From: Acuticoccus sp039034015
Lineage (GTDB): Bacteria; Pseudomonadota; Alphaproteobacteria; Rhizobiales; Amorphaceae
Direction of reading: 5' to 3'
NCBI GenBank assembly: GCA_039034015.1
Contig: JBCCBM010000006.1
Span: forward strand, 111,731 to 175,730
Length of the DNA: 64,000 nucleotides
Positions 58,167 through 64,000 of the stretch are shown piece after piece (position 1 is the first letter of the stretch; the number at the start of each line of letters is the position of its first letter). Position numbers and translations under genes: made by a program. The notes beneath the pieces are model-generated. The model ran no database searches. It saw nothing but the letters and a program-made list of their open reading frames with translations, and had not been told where the DNA came from.

Positions 58167-59351
58167 ATGATGACCGCACGGCCGATGACCGTTCTGCAAG
58201 TGGTGCCGGAGCTGGAAACCGGCGGCGCGGAGCGCACGACGGTTGATGTGGCGGCCGCCCTCGTCAAGGCAGGGGACCGCGCGCTGGTGGTCTCCGAGGG
58301 CGGGCGTATGGTGGATGAGCTCACCGCCGTCGGCGCCGAACACATCACGATGCCTGTGAAAACGAAGGCGATTTTTGCAATGCGCCGCAATGCGGCCGAC
58401 CTTGCGGCGCTGGCCGAGCGGGAGGCGGTCGACATCATCCACGCCCGCTCGCGCGCGCCGGCCTGGTCGGCGCTGTGGGCCGCGTCCTGGACGTATCGCC
58501 CGTTCGTGACGACGTTTCACGGCGCGTACAACCAGAAGAGCCGGCTGAAGGCGCAGTATAATTCGGTGATGGCGCGGGGTGACATTGTGATTGCCAATTC
58601 CGCCTTCACCGCCGCGCTGATCGCCGAGCGGCATCCGTTTGCCGCAAGCCGCATCGTCACAATCCACAGGGGTGTGGATCTTTCAAAGTTTGACGATGCG
58701 GCCGAGGCGCGGGGGCGCGAGATGCTGCGGCGGTGGAAGGTGGACCCGCGCGAGCCTGTGATTTTGCATCTGGCGCGGCTCTCGCCGTTCAAGGGGCAGG
58801 AGCTGGTGCTGGACGCGCTGGTGGACCTTGACCGGGTGAACCCGCGGCCCTGGGTGTGCGTGTTTGCCGGGGACGATCAGGGCCGCACAGAGTTTCGCGA
58901 CCGGCTGATCCAAAAAGTCGACCAGCTGAACCTCAAGCGGCGCGTGCGCATTGTGGGCCATGTGGACGATGTGCCGGCAGCGTATGCGGCAACGACGGTC
59001 GCAATCCAGCCCTCGCTTTACCCGGAAACGTTTGGGCGGGCGGCGGTGGAGGCGCAGGCGGCGGGCGTCCCGGTGATTGTGTCGGACCATGGGGCGGTGC
59101 GCGAGACGGTGCTTGCGCCGCCCGATGTGGGGCGGGATCGGCGGACCGGGTGGCGCGTGCCGCCGGGGGAGGCGGAGGGGCTGACGGAGGCGCTCTTTGA
59201 GGCGCTCCAGGCGTCGAGCTTATCGCGCAAAACCATTGGTGCGCGGGGGCGGGCCCATGCGCTGACGCACTTTTCGCTGGAGGCGATGACGGGAAAGACG
59301 CTTGGGGTCTATCATTCCCTTTTGGAGGATGACGTTTCTGCCCTATATTGA
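58167..59351 (+). CDS. Family 4 glycosyltransferase
   Basis: GT-B glycosyltransferase of 394 residues. VLQVVPELETGGAERTTVDVA is the N-terminal GT4 signature (short form ELETGGAERTT), followed by HARSRAPAW, HGAYNQKS, and VIANSAFTAALIAERH. The C-terminal nucleotide-binding domain has ILHLARLSPFKGQELVLDAL and the E-x7-E motif in PSLYPETFGRAAVEAQAAGVPV (short form PETFGRAAVEA). It probably works in LPS or polysaccharide synthesis. ATG at 58167 or 58170 or 58185. It lies just before infC. Confidence 0.9.
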   Translation: MMTARPMTVLQVVPELETGGAERTTVDVAAALVKAGDRALVVSEGGRMVDELTAVGAEHITMPVKTKAIFAMRRNAADLAALAEREAVDIIHARSRAPAWSALWAASWTYRPFVTTFHGAYNQKSRLKAQYNSVMARGDIVIANSAFTAALIAERHPFAASRIVTIHRGVDLSKFDDAAEARGREMLRRWKVDPREPVILHLARLSPFKGQELVLDALVDLDRVNPRPWVCVFAGDDQGRTEFRDRLIQKVDQLNLKRRVRIVGHVDDVPAAYAATTVAIQPSLYPETFGRAAVEAQAAGVPVIVSDHGAVRETVLAPPDVGRDRRTGWRVPPGEAEGLTEALFEALQASSLSRKTIGARGRAHALTHFSLEAMTGKTLGVYHSLLEDDVSALY

Positions 59352-59402
59352 TCGGACGTGCGCGAGTTGCGCGCGCAGACCAACCATTGGTGGAGACCAG
59401 CC

Positions 59403-59951
59403 ATTCGTCGACCGCACCGTGCCCCGCAACCGGTCCTGAAACAAGGGCCCCGCACGAACCGAGATATTCGCGTCGCCCGCGTCCAACTTGTGGACGCTGA
59501 GGGGGGCAACCGTGGCATCGTCCCGACGGACGAGGCGCTGCAACTGGCCGAGGACGCTGGGCTGGACCTTGTGGAGGTTGCGCCCAACTCAGACCCGCCC
59601 GTTTGCAAAATCCTCGATTATGGCCGCTTCAAGTTCCAAGCGCAGAAGAAGGCCGCCGAGGCGCGCAAGAAACAAAAGACCTTCGAGATCAAAGAGATCA
59701 AGATGCGTCCCAACATCGATGAACACGACTATGACGTGAAGATGCGGGCCATCAAAAAATTCTTTGAAGGCGGCGACAAGGTGAAGGTCACCCTGCGCTT
59801 CCGCGGTCGCGAAATGGCGCACCAAAACCTTGGCATGGACCTTCTGAACAAGGTGCGGGACGACACGCAGACCATCGCCAAGGTCGAGGCCGAGCCAAAA
59901 CTGGAAGGCCGGCAAATGGTGATGGTGCTCGCGCCCACCCAGCGCCAATGA
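59403..59951 (+). CDS. infC: Translation initiation factor IF-3, ATT start
   Basis: IF-3, 182 residues, binds the 30S subunit and checks start-codon selection. Family sequence begins IRRPHRAPQP and continues GPRTNRDIRVARVQLVD (short form GPRTNRDIRV), VEVAPNSDPPVCKILDYGRFKFQ and IKMRPNIDEHDYDVKMR. The natural start is ATT at 59403, with a strong ribosome site GGTGGAG at 59389-59395, 7 nt upstream; no ATG, GTG or TTG gives the family N-terminus. An AUU start is the basis of IF-3 autoregulation in E. coli, and the same is likely here. The TTG/GTG frame extending to 59358 is not supported. Confidence 0.93.
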   Translation: MRRPHRAPQPVLKQGPRTNRDIRVARVQLVDAEGGNRGIVPTDEALQLAEDAGLDLVEVAPNSDPPVCKILDYGRFKFQAQKKAAEARKKQKTFEIKEIKMRPNIDEHDYDVKMRAIKKFFEGGDKVKVTLRFRGREMAHQNLGMDLLNKVRDDTQTIAKVEAEPKLEGRQMVMVLAPTQRQ

Positions 59952-59968
59952 TCCATTGACCCCGCCCG

Positions 59969-59996
59969 CCGCCCGCGCTTGAACGCGCCCGGGCGG
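59969..59996 (+). promoter_or_regulatory. Stem-loop between infC and arginase
   Basis: CCGCCCG (59969-59975) pairs with CGGGCGG (59990-59996), with inner CGC/GCG pairing. It ends at the ribosome site of the arginase gene (GGAGG at 59995-59999), so folding would hide that site. It may serve as an infC 3' end, a translational control element or both. Confidence 0.45.
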
Positions 59997-60008
59997 AGGG
60001 TTTTCTCG

Positions 60009-60923
60009 GTGGTCGACATTGCACTTTTGGGTGCCCCCTGCGAGGCGGGCACCTATCGCCGCGGCTGCCTCATGGGGCCCGCCGCGCTCCGCACCGCCGA
60101 AATTTCCGAAAACCTCTCCGCGCTTGGCCACCAGGTCGTGGCCGATTACGACATCGTGCCCGACGCTGTCACCATCGACGATGCCGCGCACGCGCCCGCC
60201 CACCATGTGGGCGCGGTGGCCGGCTGGGTGCGCGCCATCCGCACCGCGTTTGCTGCGGCGCTGAAGGCCGGGCATGTGCCGATCTTGATGGGGGGCGACC
60301 ACTCGATCGCGGCGGGGTCGCTGGCGGCGACCATGGATGTGGCGCCGCGAACGCACATTGTATGGCTGGACGCGCACCCTGATTTCAACACGCTTGAAAC
60401 CACCCAGAGCGGGAACCTTCATGGGATCCCGGTTGCGATTGCGTGCGGGCACCAGGGGGCGGACATCATTTATGGCGCGCCGATCACGCCGCTGCCCGCG
60501 GGGCAGGTGACGATGATTGGCATTCGCTCCGTGGATGTGGACGAGCGGGCGCTGCTCTCGCGGGCGGGTGTCACCGTTCACGATATGCGCGATGTGGATG
60601 AGCATGGGATGGGCGCGCTGGTGTCGGCCGCCATCGGCCGGGCGGAGGCGGCGGGCGCCAACATCCACGTCAGCCTCGATGTGGACTTCTTGGACCCCGA
60701 TATTGCGCCCGCGGTGGGGACGACGGTGCCGGGCGGGGCCACCTTTCGCGAGGCGCACCTTGCGATGGAAATGCTCCACGAGAGCGCACGCGTGACCTCA
60801 CTCGATCTCGTGGAGCTGAACCCGTTCTTGGATGAACGGGGGAAGACGGCGCGGCTGATGGTGGACCTTGCCGCAAGCCTCTTTGGCCGGACCATCATGG
60901 ACCGGCCAACGCGGAGCTTTTGA
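60009..60923 (+). CDS. rocF: Arginase
   Basis: Binuclear manganese ureohydrolase of 304 residues that cleaves arginine to ornithine and urea. All metal-binding motifs are there: GGDHS (His98), DAHPDFN (Asp121, His123, Asp125), and SLDVDFLDPD (the last two Asp ligands). NTLETTQSGNLHGIP gives the arginine-specific loop, which argues for arginase over agmatinase. The start chosen is GTG at 60009 with GGAGG upstream; a TTG at 59979 lies inside the hairpin. The end is 8 bp from the convergent XRE gene. Confidence 0.94.
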   Translation: MVDIALLGAPCEAGTYRRGCLMGPAALRTAEISENLSALGHQVVADYDIVPDAVTIDDAAHAPAHHVGAVAGWVRAIRTAFAAALKAGHVPILMGGDHSIAAGSLAATMDVAPRTHIVWLDAHPDFNTLETTQSGNLHGIPVAIACGHQGADIIYGAPITPLPAGQVTMIGIRSVDVDERALLSRAGVTVHDMRDVDEHGMGALVSAAIGRAEAAGANIHVSLDVDFLDPDIAPAVGTTVPGGATFREAHLAMEMLHESARVTSLDLVELNPFLDERGKTARLMVDLAASLFGRTIMDRPTRSF

Positions 60924-60931
60924 CCGCTCGG

Positions 60932-61156
60932 CTACGCGCCCGCGTTGCCCTCGGGGACGAATTCCAAAAGGTCGCCGGGCTGGCAGTCTAGCGTTTCACA
61001 AATCCGTTCAAGGGTCTCAAAACGAACGCCCTTCACCTTACCGGACTTCAGGAGCGAGAGGTTCGCCTCCGTGATGCCGACGGCCGCCGCCAGCTCCTTT
61101 GAGCGCATCTTTCGGGTGGCGAGCATGACGTCGAGCCGCACGATGATGGGCATCAT
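60932..61156 (-). CDS. XRE-family regulator (YozG-like)
   Basis: Small DNA-binding protein of 74 residues: IIVRLDVMLATRKMRSKELAAAVGITEANLSLLKSGK holds the helix-turn-helix (short form KELAAAVGITEANLSLLKSG), followed by the family segment VRFETLERICETLDCQPGDLLEF. Proteins of this type are usually encoded with DUF2975 membrane proteins. The ATG at 61156 overlaps the DUF2975 stop (ATGA). The palindrome at 61695-61713 in front of the pair is a likely autoregulatory operator. Confidence 0.9.
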   Translation of the reverse strand: MMPIIVRLDVMLATRKMRSKELAAAVGITEANLSLLKSGKVKGVRFETLERICETLDCQPGDLLEFVPEGNAGA

Positions 61157-61671
61157 ACGATGGCCTTGTGATCGGCCGCGATGGCGGCTGCCTCGCGCAG
61201 AACCCACCCCGTCACGATGAAGAGGAGCGCGAGGGAGGCGGCCCAAACGTCCTCCCAGCCGACAGTGAGGCTCACCGCCCCGCCGCCCATGTGGTTGGCG
61301 ACCACCGTGCCCGCCGCAACGGGCGCCAAGATGCTGAGGGCAACGCCCACCAAAACCGCCGCGCCAATGCGCGACAGGAGCGCGCCCGTGCGCGGCTCAA
61401 ACACGTCGCCCCGAGCAAAGGTTGCGAAAAGGCGGGCGGCCGTTCCCATCGCAAAAAGCGCCACCGCGAAGGGGACGGCGCCGATGGCAAAGACGGCCGC
61501 GCGCAGGGTGGGCGTCCATTCGATGGGGGTGGGCGAGAAGGCGTAAAGCGGGCCCGGCGCCAGGAAGGACGCCACGATGTAGAGCGCGGCGAGCGCTGCC
61601 GTCAGCACAGTGACCACCACCGACAAGGCGGCCGACACCCGCTTGATGCGGGTGATGCGAGAAGGGTCCAT
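61153..61671 (-). CDS. DUF2975 membrane protein
   Basis: Integral membrane protein of 172 residues with four helices (AALSVVVTVLTAALAALYIVASFL; LRAAVFAIGAVPFAVALFAMG; IGAAVLVGVALSILAPVAAG; WAASLALLFIVTGWVLREAA, cited here only as landmarks of under 25 residues) and the DUF2975 hallmark FARGDVFEPRTGALLSRIG between helices 2 and 3. The ATG at 61671 follows AAGGAG by 8 nt, so I prefer it to 61689. Function unknown; it is coupled to the XRE regulator and may sense or modulate its activity. Confidence 0.88.
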   Translation of the reverse strand: MDPSRITRIKRVSAALSVVVTVLTAALAALYIVASFLAPGPLYAFSPTPIEWTPTLRAAVFAIGAVPFAVALFAMGTAARLFATFARGDVFEPRTGALLSRIGAAVLVGVALSILAPVAAGTVVANHMGGGAVSLTVGWEDVWAASLALLFIVTGWVLREAAAIAADHKAIV

Positions 61672-61694
61672 TGATTTTCTCCTTGCCATATATT

Positions 61695-61713
61695 TTTTCT
61701 GTTTTACAGAAAA
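61695..61713. promoter_or_regulatory. Palindromic operator candidate
   Basis: TTTTCTGT and ACAGAAAA form a perfect 8-bp inverted repeat around TTT, in an AT-rich island within otherwise GC-rich DNA. It lies 24 bp upstream of the DUF2975 start and 28 bp before the divergent lipoprotein gene, a fitting place for binding by the XRE regulator. It could control both directions. Confidence 0.55.
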
Positions 61714-61740
61714 TCATCGTTGTGAAAAGGGGTCACTTTC

Positions 61741-62295
61741 GTGAAGCGTGTGTGGGTGTTGGTGGCGGCCTTGTCCGCCTTTCTTGCTGGGTGCCAGACG
61801 GTGCCTGTGGGGTCGATGTTGGCCTTGTCGCGGGTGGATCCGCTCGCGATCGATCCTGTTGCGATCCGCGCGGCGGTGATGCACTCGCCGACGCTTGCCT
61901 TTCCCGATGGGGCGGCAACGCTCATGATGACGGTCCGGCGCAGGGATGGCGACATGGTGGAGCGCACGTCATTTGTGTTGAAGAATGGGGCGGAGTCCGA
62001 CCCCATTGGTGCGCCGCGCAACCGCGTGGTGACGGTCTTTTCCGTGCTTCCGGCGGACTACGATCGGTTCAACGCGTTCTTGGCAGGTCTTCGTGCGTTG
62101 CGGGCCAAGAAGGCGGGGCAACATTCATTCACGCTTGGGGTGAACGTGAAGCCCTGCCGGACAGTGGGTCGGGGGGAAACGGCCGTCTCCACCTACCTGC
62201 GCACGAAGGTGGACGGGTCCTATGTCTTGGTGAGCCGCGGGCTCGACATCAAAGACCACGCGACGGAGGAAATTCCGCGGTGTGCCCATGTGTGA
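61741..62295 (+). CDS. Predicted lipoprotein, unknown
   Basis: Protein of 184 residues with a lipoprotein signal peptide (VWVLVAALSAFLAGC, lipidated Cys18). The mature part shows alternating strands (LAFPDGAATLMMTVRRRDG; FTLGVNVKPCRTV; STYLRTKVDGSYVLVSRGLDI) and no motif I can name. The start is a GTG at 61741. Its promoter region is shared with the DUF2975-XRE pair and includes the palindrome, so it may belong to the same regulon. Confidence 0.75.
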   Translation: MKRVWVLVAALSAFLAGCQTVPVGSMLALSRVDPLAIDPVAIRAAVMHSPTLAFPDGAATLMMTVRRRDGDMVERTSFVLKNGAESDPIGAPRNRVVTVFSVLPADYDRFNAFLAGLRALRAKKAGQHSFTLGVNVKPCRTVGRGETAVSTYLRTKVDGSYVLVSRGLDIKDHATEEIPRCAHV

Positions 62296-62326
62296 CGCGG
62301 CGCCGGCGGGGTGCGGGCGCCGCGTC
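62294..62326 (+). terminator. GC-rich hairpin after the lipoprotein gene
   Basis: GACGCGGCGCC (62294-62304) and GGCGCCGCGTC (62316-62326) form a perfect 11-bp stem with an 11-nt loop, beginning at the stop codon. No T run follows. It may act as a weak or factor-dependent terminator between the convergent lipoprotein and cold-shock genes. Confidence 0.5.
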
Positions 62327-62405
62327 GGTGTTGGGGCGGCGTGGGTGCCGCAGCTTGGCGTGCCGCGATCAAACGGTGTCGTCCGATCGCGGCGGTGCGG
62401 GCGGG

Positions 62406-62615
62406 CTAGACCGCCTTCAGTTGTTCAGCGGACGTTCGGCCGCGTTTTGGATCTTTAAAAAGCTCGTAAGTGAGGCGTTGGCCTTCGGTCAACGAGCTCA
62501 TCCCGGCGCGTTCCACCGCCGAAATGTGCACGAACACGTCTGCACCACCCTCGTCAGGCTGGATAAATCCATACCCTTTGGTTCCATTGAACCATTTTAC
62601 CGTACCTGTCGCCAT
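62406..62615 (-). CDS. Cold-shock protein (CspA family)
   Basis: Single cold-shock domain of 69 residues that binds single-stranded RNA and DNA. RNP1 reads KGYGFIQPD and RNP2 reads VFVHISAVE, both intact; MATGTVKWFNGTKGYGF is the classic start. AGGAGG lies 5 nt before the ATG at 62615. The in-frame extension to 62759 is leader sequence. The leader contains an inverted repeat at 62642-62664. Confidence 0.96.
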   Translation of the reverse strand: MATGTVKWFNGTKGYGFIQPDEGGADVFVHISAVERAGMSSLTEGQRLTYELFKDPKRGRTSAEQLKAV

Positions 62616-63073
62616 CGCGGCCTCCTGTCTCCCGGTCTCTTCGCGGTTACTCAACCTAACCGCGATTGCGCCGCCCGCTCGCCCAGCGGGTGCGCAAACA
62701 AAAACGCGCCGCTGGATCGGCCCGTGGGGGCGATCGACAGACAGGCGCGCACAATCCAATTCAAGAAGTTCGTCATTCCAATTGCCGCGGATTACTTAAC
62801 CGCTGGCTCAACTCCATCGCCGTTCTCTGACGGCGGCTTGTCTTCACGATCGGTCGTCCGGGGCCCCGCGGCGGCTCCTCGTGCCGCGGATCAACTGGCA
62901 TTCCCGGGCGCGGCTCCGACCTCGCCGCGCTGTCCACACAACCAACGAATGCACATCCGATCATAAATTGGAAGCGAATTCGGCATACGCGTTATCGATT
63001 GTCGACCCCATCCCGTTGCAACCCTTCCCGTGCCGTGGCAGACGCCCGATCGAACCAAACAAGGGGACGCGCG
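62616..63073. other. Divergent csp/SDR intergenic region
   Basis: This 458-bp stretch has no gene I can support. The left part must hold the csp promoter and 5' leader, which is often long in cold-shock genes. The right part holds the promoter of the SDR gene. An inverted repeat lies at 62642-62664. Small frames in it overlap one another and lack ribosome sites or family similarity. Confidence 0.6.
62642..62664. promoter_or_regulatory. Inverted repeat in the csp leader
   Basis: CGCGGTTA (62642-62649) and TAACCGCG (62657-62664) form a perfect 8-bp inverted repeat with a 7-nt spacer, 27 bp upstream of the csp start codon. It could be an RNA hairpin in the leader that affects translation at low temperature, or an operator. 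Confidence 0.5.
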
Positions 63074-63856
63074 ATGGATCTTGGCATTTCTGGCCGGAAG
63101 GCAATTGTGTGCGCCTCCTCAAAAGGGCTCGGTCGGGGGAGCGCGGAGGCCCTCGCCGAGGCGGGCTGCGCGCTCACGCTGAACGCCCGCACCAAGGATG
63201 TCTTGGAGCGCACTGCCGATGCCATCCGCGAAACCTATGGCGTTCCGGTCAAAACCGTTGCGGCCGACGTCACCACCGCTGAGGGCCGCGTGGCGGTTTT
63301 GGAGGCCGAGCCCGCCGCTGACATTCTCGTGAACAATGCCGGCGGCCCCCCGCCGGGCGTCTGGTCCGACTGGGGTGCGGACAATTGGCAGGCCGCGTTT
63401 GAGGCCAACATGCTGACCCCCATCCTCCTCACCACCGCGCTTTTGCCGGGCATGATCGAGCGGGGCTGGGGCCGCGTCGTGTGCATCACGTCGGGGTCGG
63501 TGAAATCGCCGATCCCCCAGCTTGGCCTCTCCAACGGCGCGCGGGCGGGGCTGACGGGCTTTGTGGCCGGCACCGCGCGGCAGGTGGCCAAGCACGGCGT
63601 CATCATGAACAACATCCTGCCTGGCCAGCATGACACCGACCGCATCAAGGGCATGATGGGCGCCACTGCCGAGCGGGAGGGGATTTCGGTCGACACCGCG
63701 CGGGAGAACGCCAAGGGCCGCATCCCCCGCGGCCGCTTCGGCACGTCGGAGGAGTTTGGCAAGGTCTGCGCGTTCCTGTGTTCGGAGCACGTGGGCTTCA
63801 TGATCGGCCAAAACGTGCTTTTGGACGGCGGCGCCTTCAACGCGACGATGGGCTGA
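63074..63856 (+). CDS. SDR-family protein with altered active site
   Basis: Short-chain dehydrogenase/reductase-like protein of 260 residues. The NAD(P) loop ASSKGLG (14-20), the NNAGG motif and the C-terminal FLCSEHVGFMIGQNVLLDGG are normal. In the active-site helix, where the family has YxxxK before AGL, this protein reads SNGARAGL, so Tyr is replaced by Ser and Lys by Arg; the catalytic Ser (ITSGSV) remains. Related FabG-like proteins with this helix are known, but their reaction is unclear. AAGGGGAC precedes the ATG. It is followed by an IS481-like element. Confidence 0.88.
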   Translation: MDLGISGRKAIVCASSKGLGRGSAEALAEAGCALTLNARTKDVLERTADAIRETYGVPVKTVAADVTTAEGRVAVLEAEPAADILVNNAGGPPPGVWSDWGADNWQAAFEANMLTPILLTTALLPGMIERGWGRVVCITSGSVKSPIPQLGLSNGARAGLTGFVAGTARQVAKHGVIMNNILPGQHDTDRIKGMMGATAEREGISVDTARENAKGRIPRGRFGTSEEFGKVCAFLCSEHVGFMIGQNVLLDGGAFNATMG

Positions 63857-63935
63857 GGGCTAGCTGTGGATGTCATGACGATTGTTCATCGTTAGATGTG
63901 ATGGCAAGCTGTCTAGCGATTGGGGAGGCGCGGCG

Positions 63936-64000
63936 ATGAACACGCACAAAAATGCGCGGACCAACCAGCATAGCCGCCTGCTGCTGGTGGAGCGTGTGAC
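63936..64000 (+). mobile_element. IS481-like transposase, first codons only
   Basis: The frame from the ATG at 63936 reads MNTHKNARTNQHSRLLLVER before the window ends. This matches the start of IS481-family transposases (MNTHKNAR, then a basic helix-turn-helix). GGGGAGG lies upstream at about 63922-63928. The element's left end should lie in the 79 bp after the SDR stop, perhaps near TGTCATGACG at 63869, but the partner repeat is outside the window. Confidence 0.7.

Noticed and set aside
1..64000. tRNA or rRNA genes
   Set aside because: No tRNA-like cloverleaf or conserved rRNA segment was noticed in the intergenic regions read; a dedicated search was not possible.

Overview
This 64 kb window is GC-rich, densely packed chromosomal DNA that reads as an alphaproteobacterium, most likely of the Hyphomicrobiales (Rhizobiales). 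The evidence is a BcsN-type cellulose gene divergent from bcsA, a ccoNOQP-ccoGHIS (fixNOQP-fixGHIS) cluster behind an FNR/FixK-like box, an LppC-rsmI-gshB block, a cnoX-LON domain-Trm112 block, and two intergenic sites that match the CtrA consensus TTAA-N7-TTAAC exactly. No rRNA, tRNA or CRISPR array was seen. The genus is not identified.

Layout. 1-7.3 kb: the 5' end of a UxaA-family dehydratase, two SnoaL-like proteins, a coaBC-dut-moeB string, an LppC lipoprotein, rsmI, gshB and a DUF427 protein. 7.3-13.4 kb: two methyltransferases, then a CO-dehydrogenase-like operon coxG-coxS-coxL-coxM whose large subunit has the form II motif AYRGAGR; it ends in a strong intrinsic terminator. 13.4-20.8 kb: a prolyl-tRNA editing protein, cnoX, a LON-domain protein, Trm112, EgtD, a bicupin dioxygenase, an exported pentapeptide-repeat protein, a lytic transglycosylase and a PhzF protein.

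20.8-30.7 kb: a cellulose locus, bcsA-bcsB-large TPR protein on the minus strand with lipoprotein gene bcsN divergent; bcsC and bcsZ are absent from it. 30.8-36.0 kb: a tightly coupled minus-strand operon encoding a penicillin-amidase-family hydrolase, a GH3-type acyl-acid amido synthetase, a dienelactone-hydrolase-like protein and a thioesterase, joined by 4-8 nt overlaps. This is the best candidate for an undescribed pathway. 36.1-45.0 kb: exopolysaccharide genes: a Wzx-like flippase, a Wzz/GumC protein with a degenerate kinase domain, an initiating sugar-phosphate transferase, a Wza-like lipoprotein, a GT2 enzyme and an Alg44-like PilZ-HlyD protein whose 3' end runs into a tandem 36-bp hairpin repeat.

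45.0-48.2 kb: an acyl-CoA dehydrogenase, a TauE/SafE exporter and a D-erythronate-dehydrogenase-like protein. 48.2-56.0 kb: the complete cbb3 oxidase structural and assembly set. 56.0-64.0 kb: an unrecognised two-gene pair that could be a toxin and immunity protein, an alpha/beta hydrolase, a GT4, infC with an ATT start, arginase, an XRE regulator with a DUF2975 membrane protein and a nearby palindrome, a lipoprotein, a cold-shock protein, an SDR protein lacking the usual Tyr/Lys pair, and the first codons of an IS481-like transposase.

Two themes tie the window together. One is surface polysaccharide: cellulose plus an EPS system, with two c-di-GMP (PilZ) proteins and probable CtrA sites, suggesting surface attachment tied to the cell cycle. 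The other is microaerobic respiration with possible supplementary oxidation of a carbon substrate by the Cox-like enzyme.
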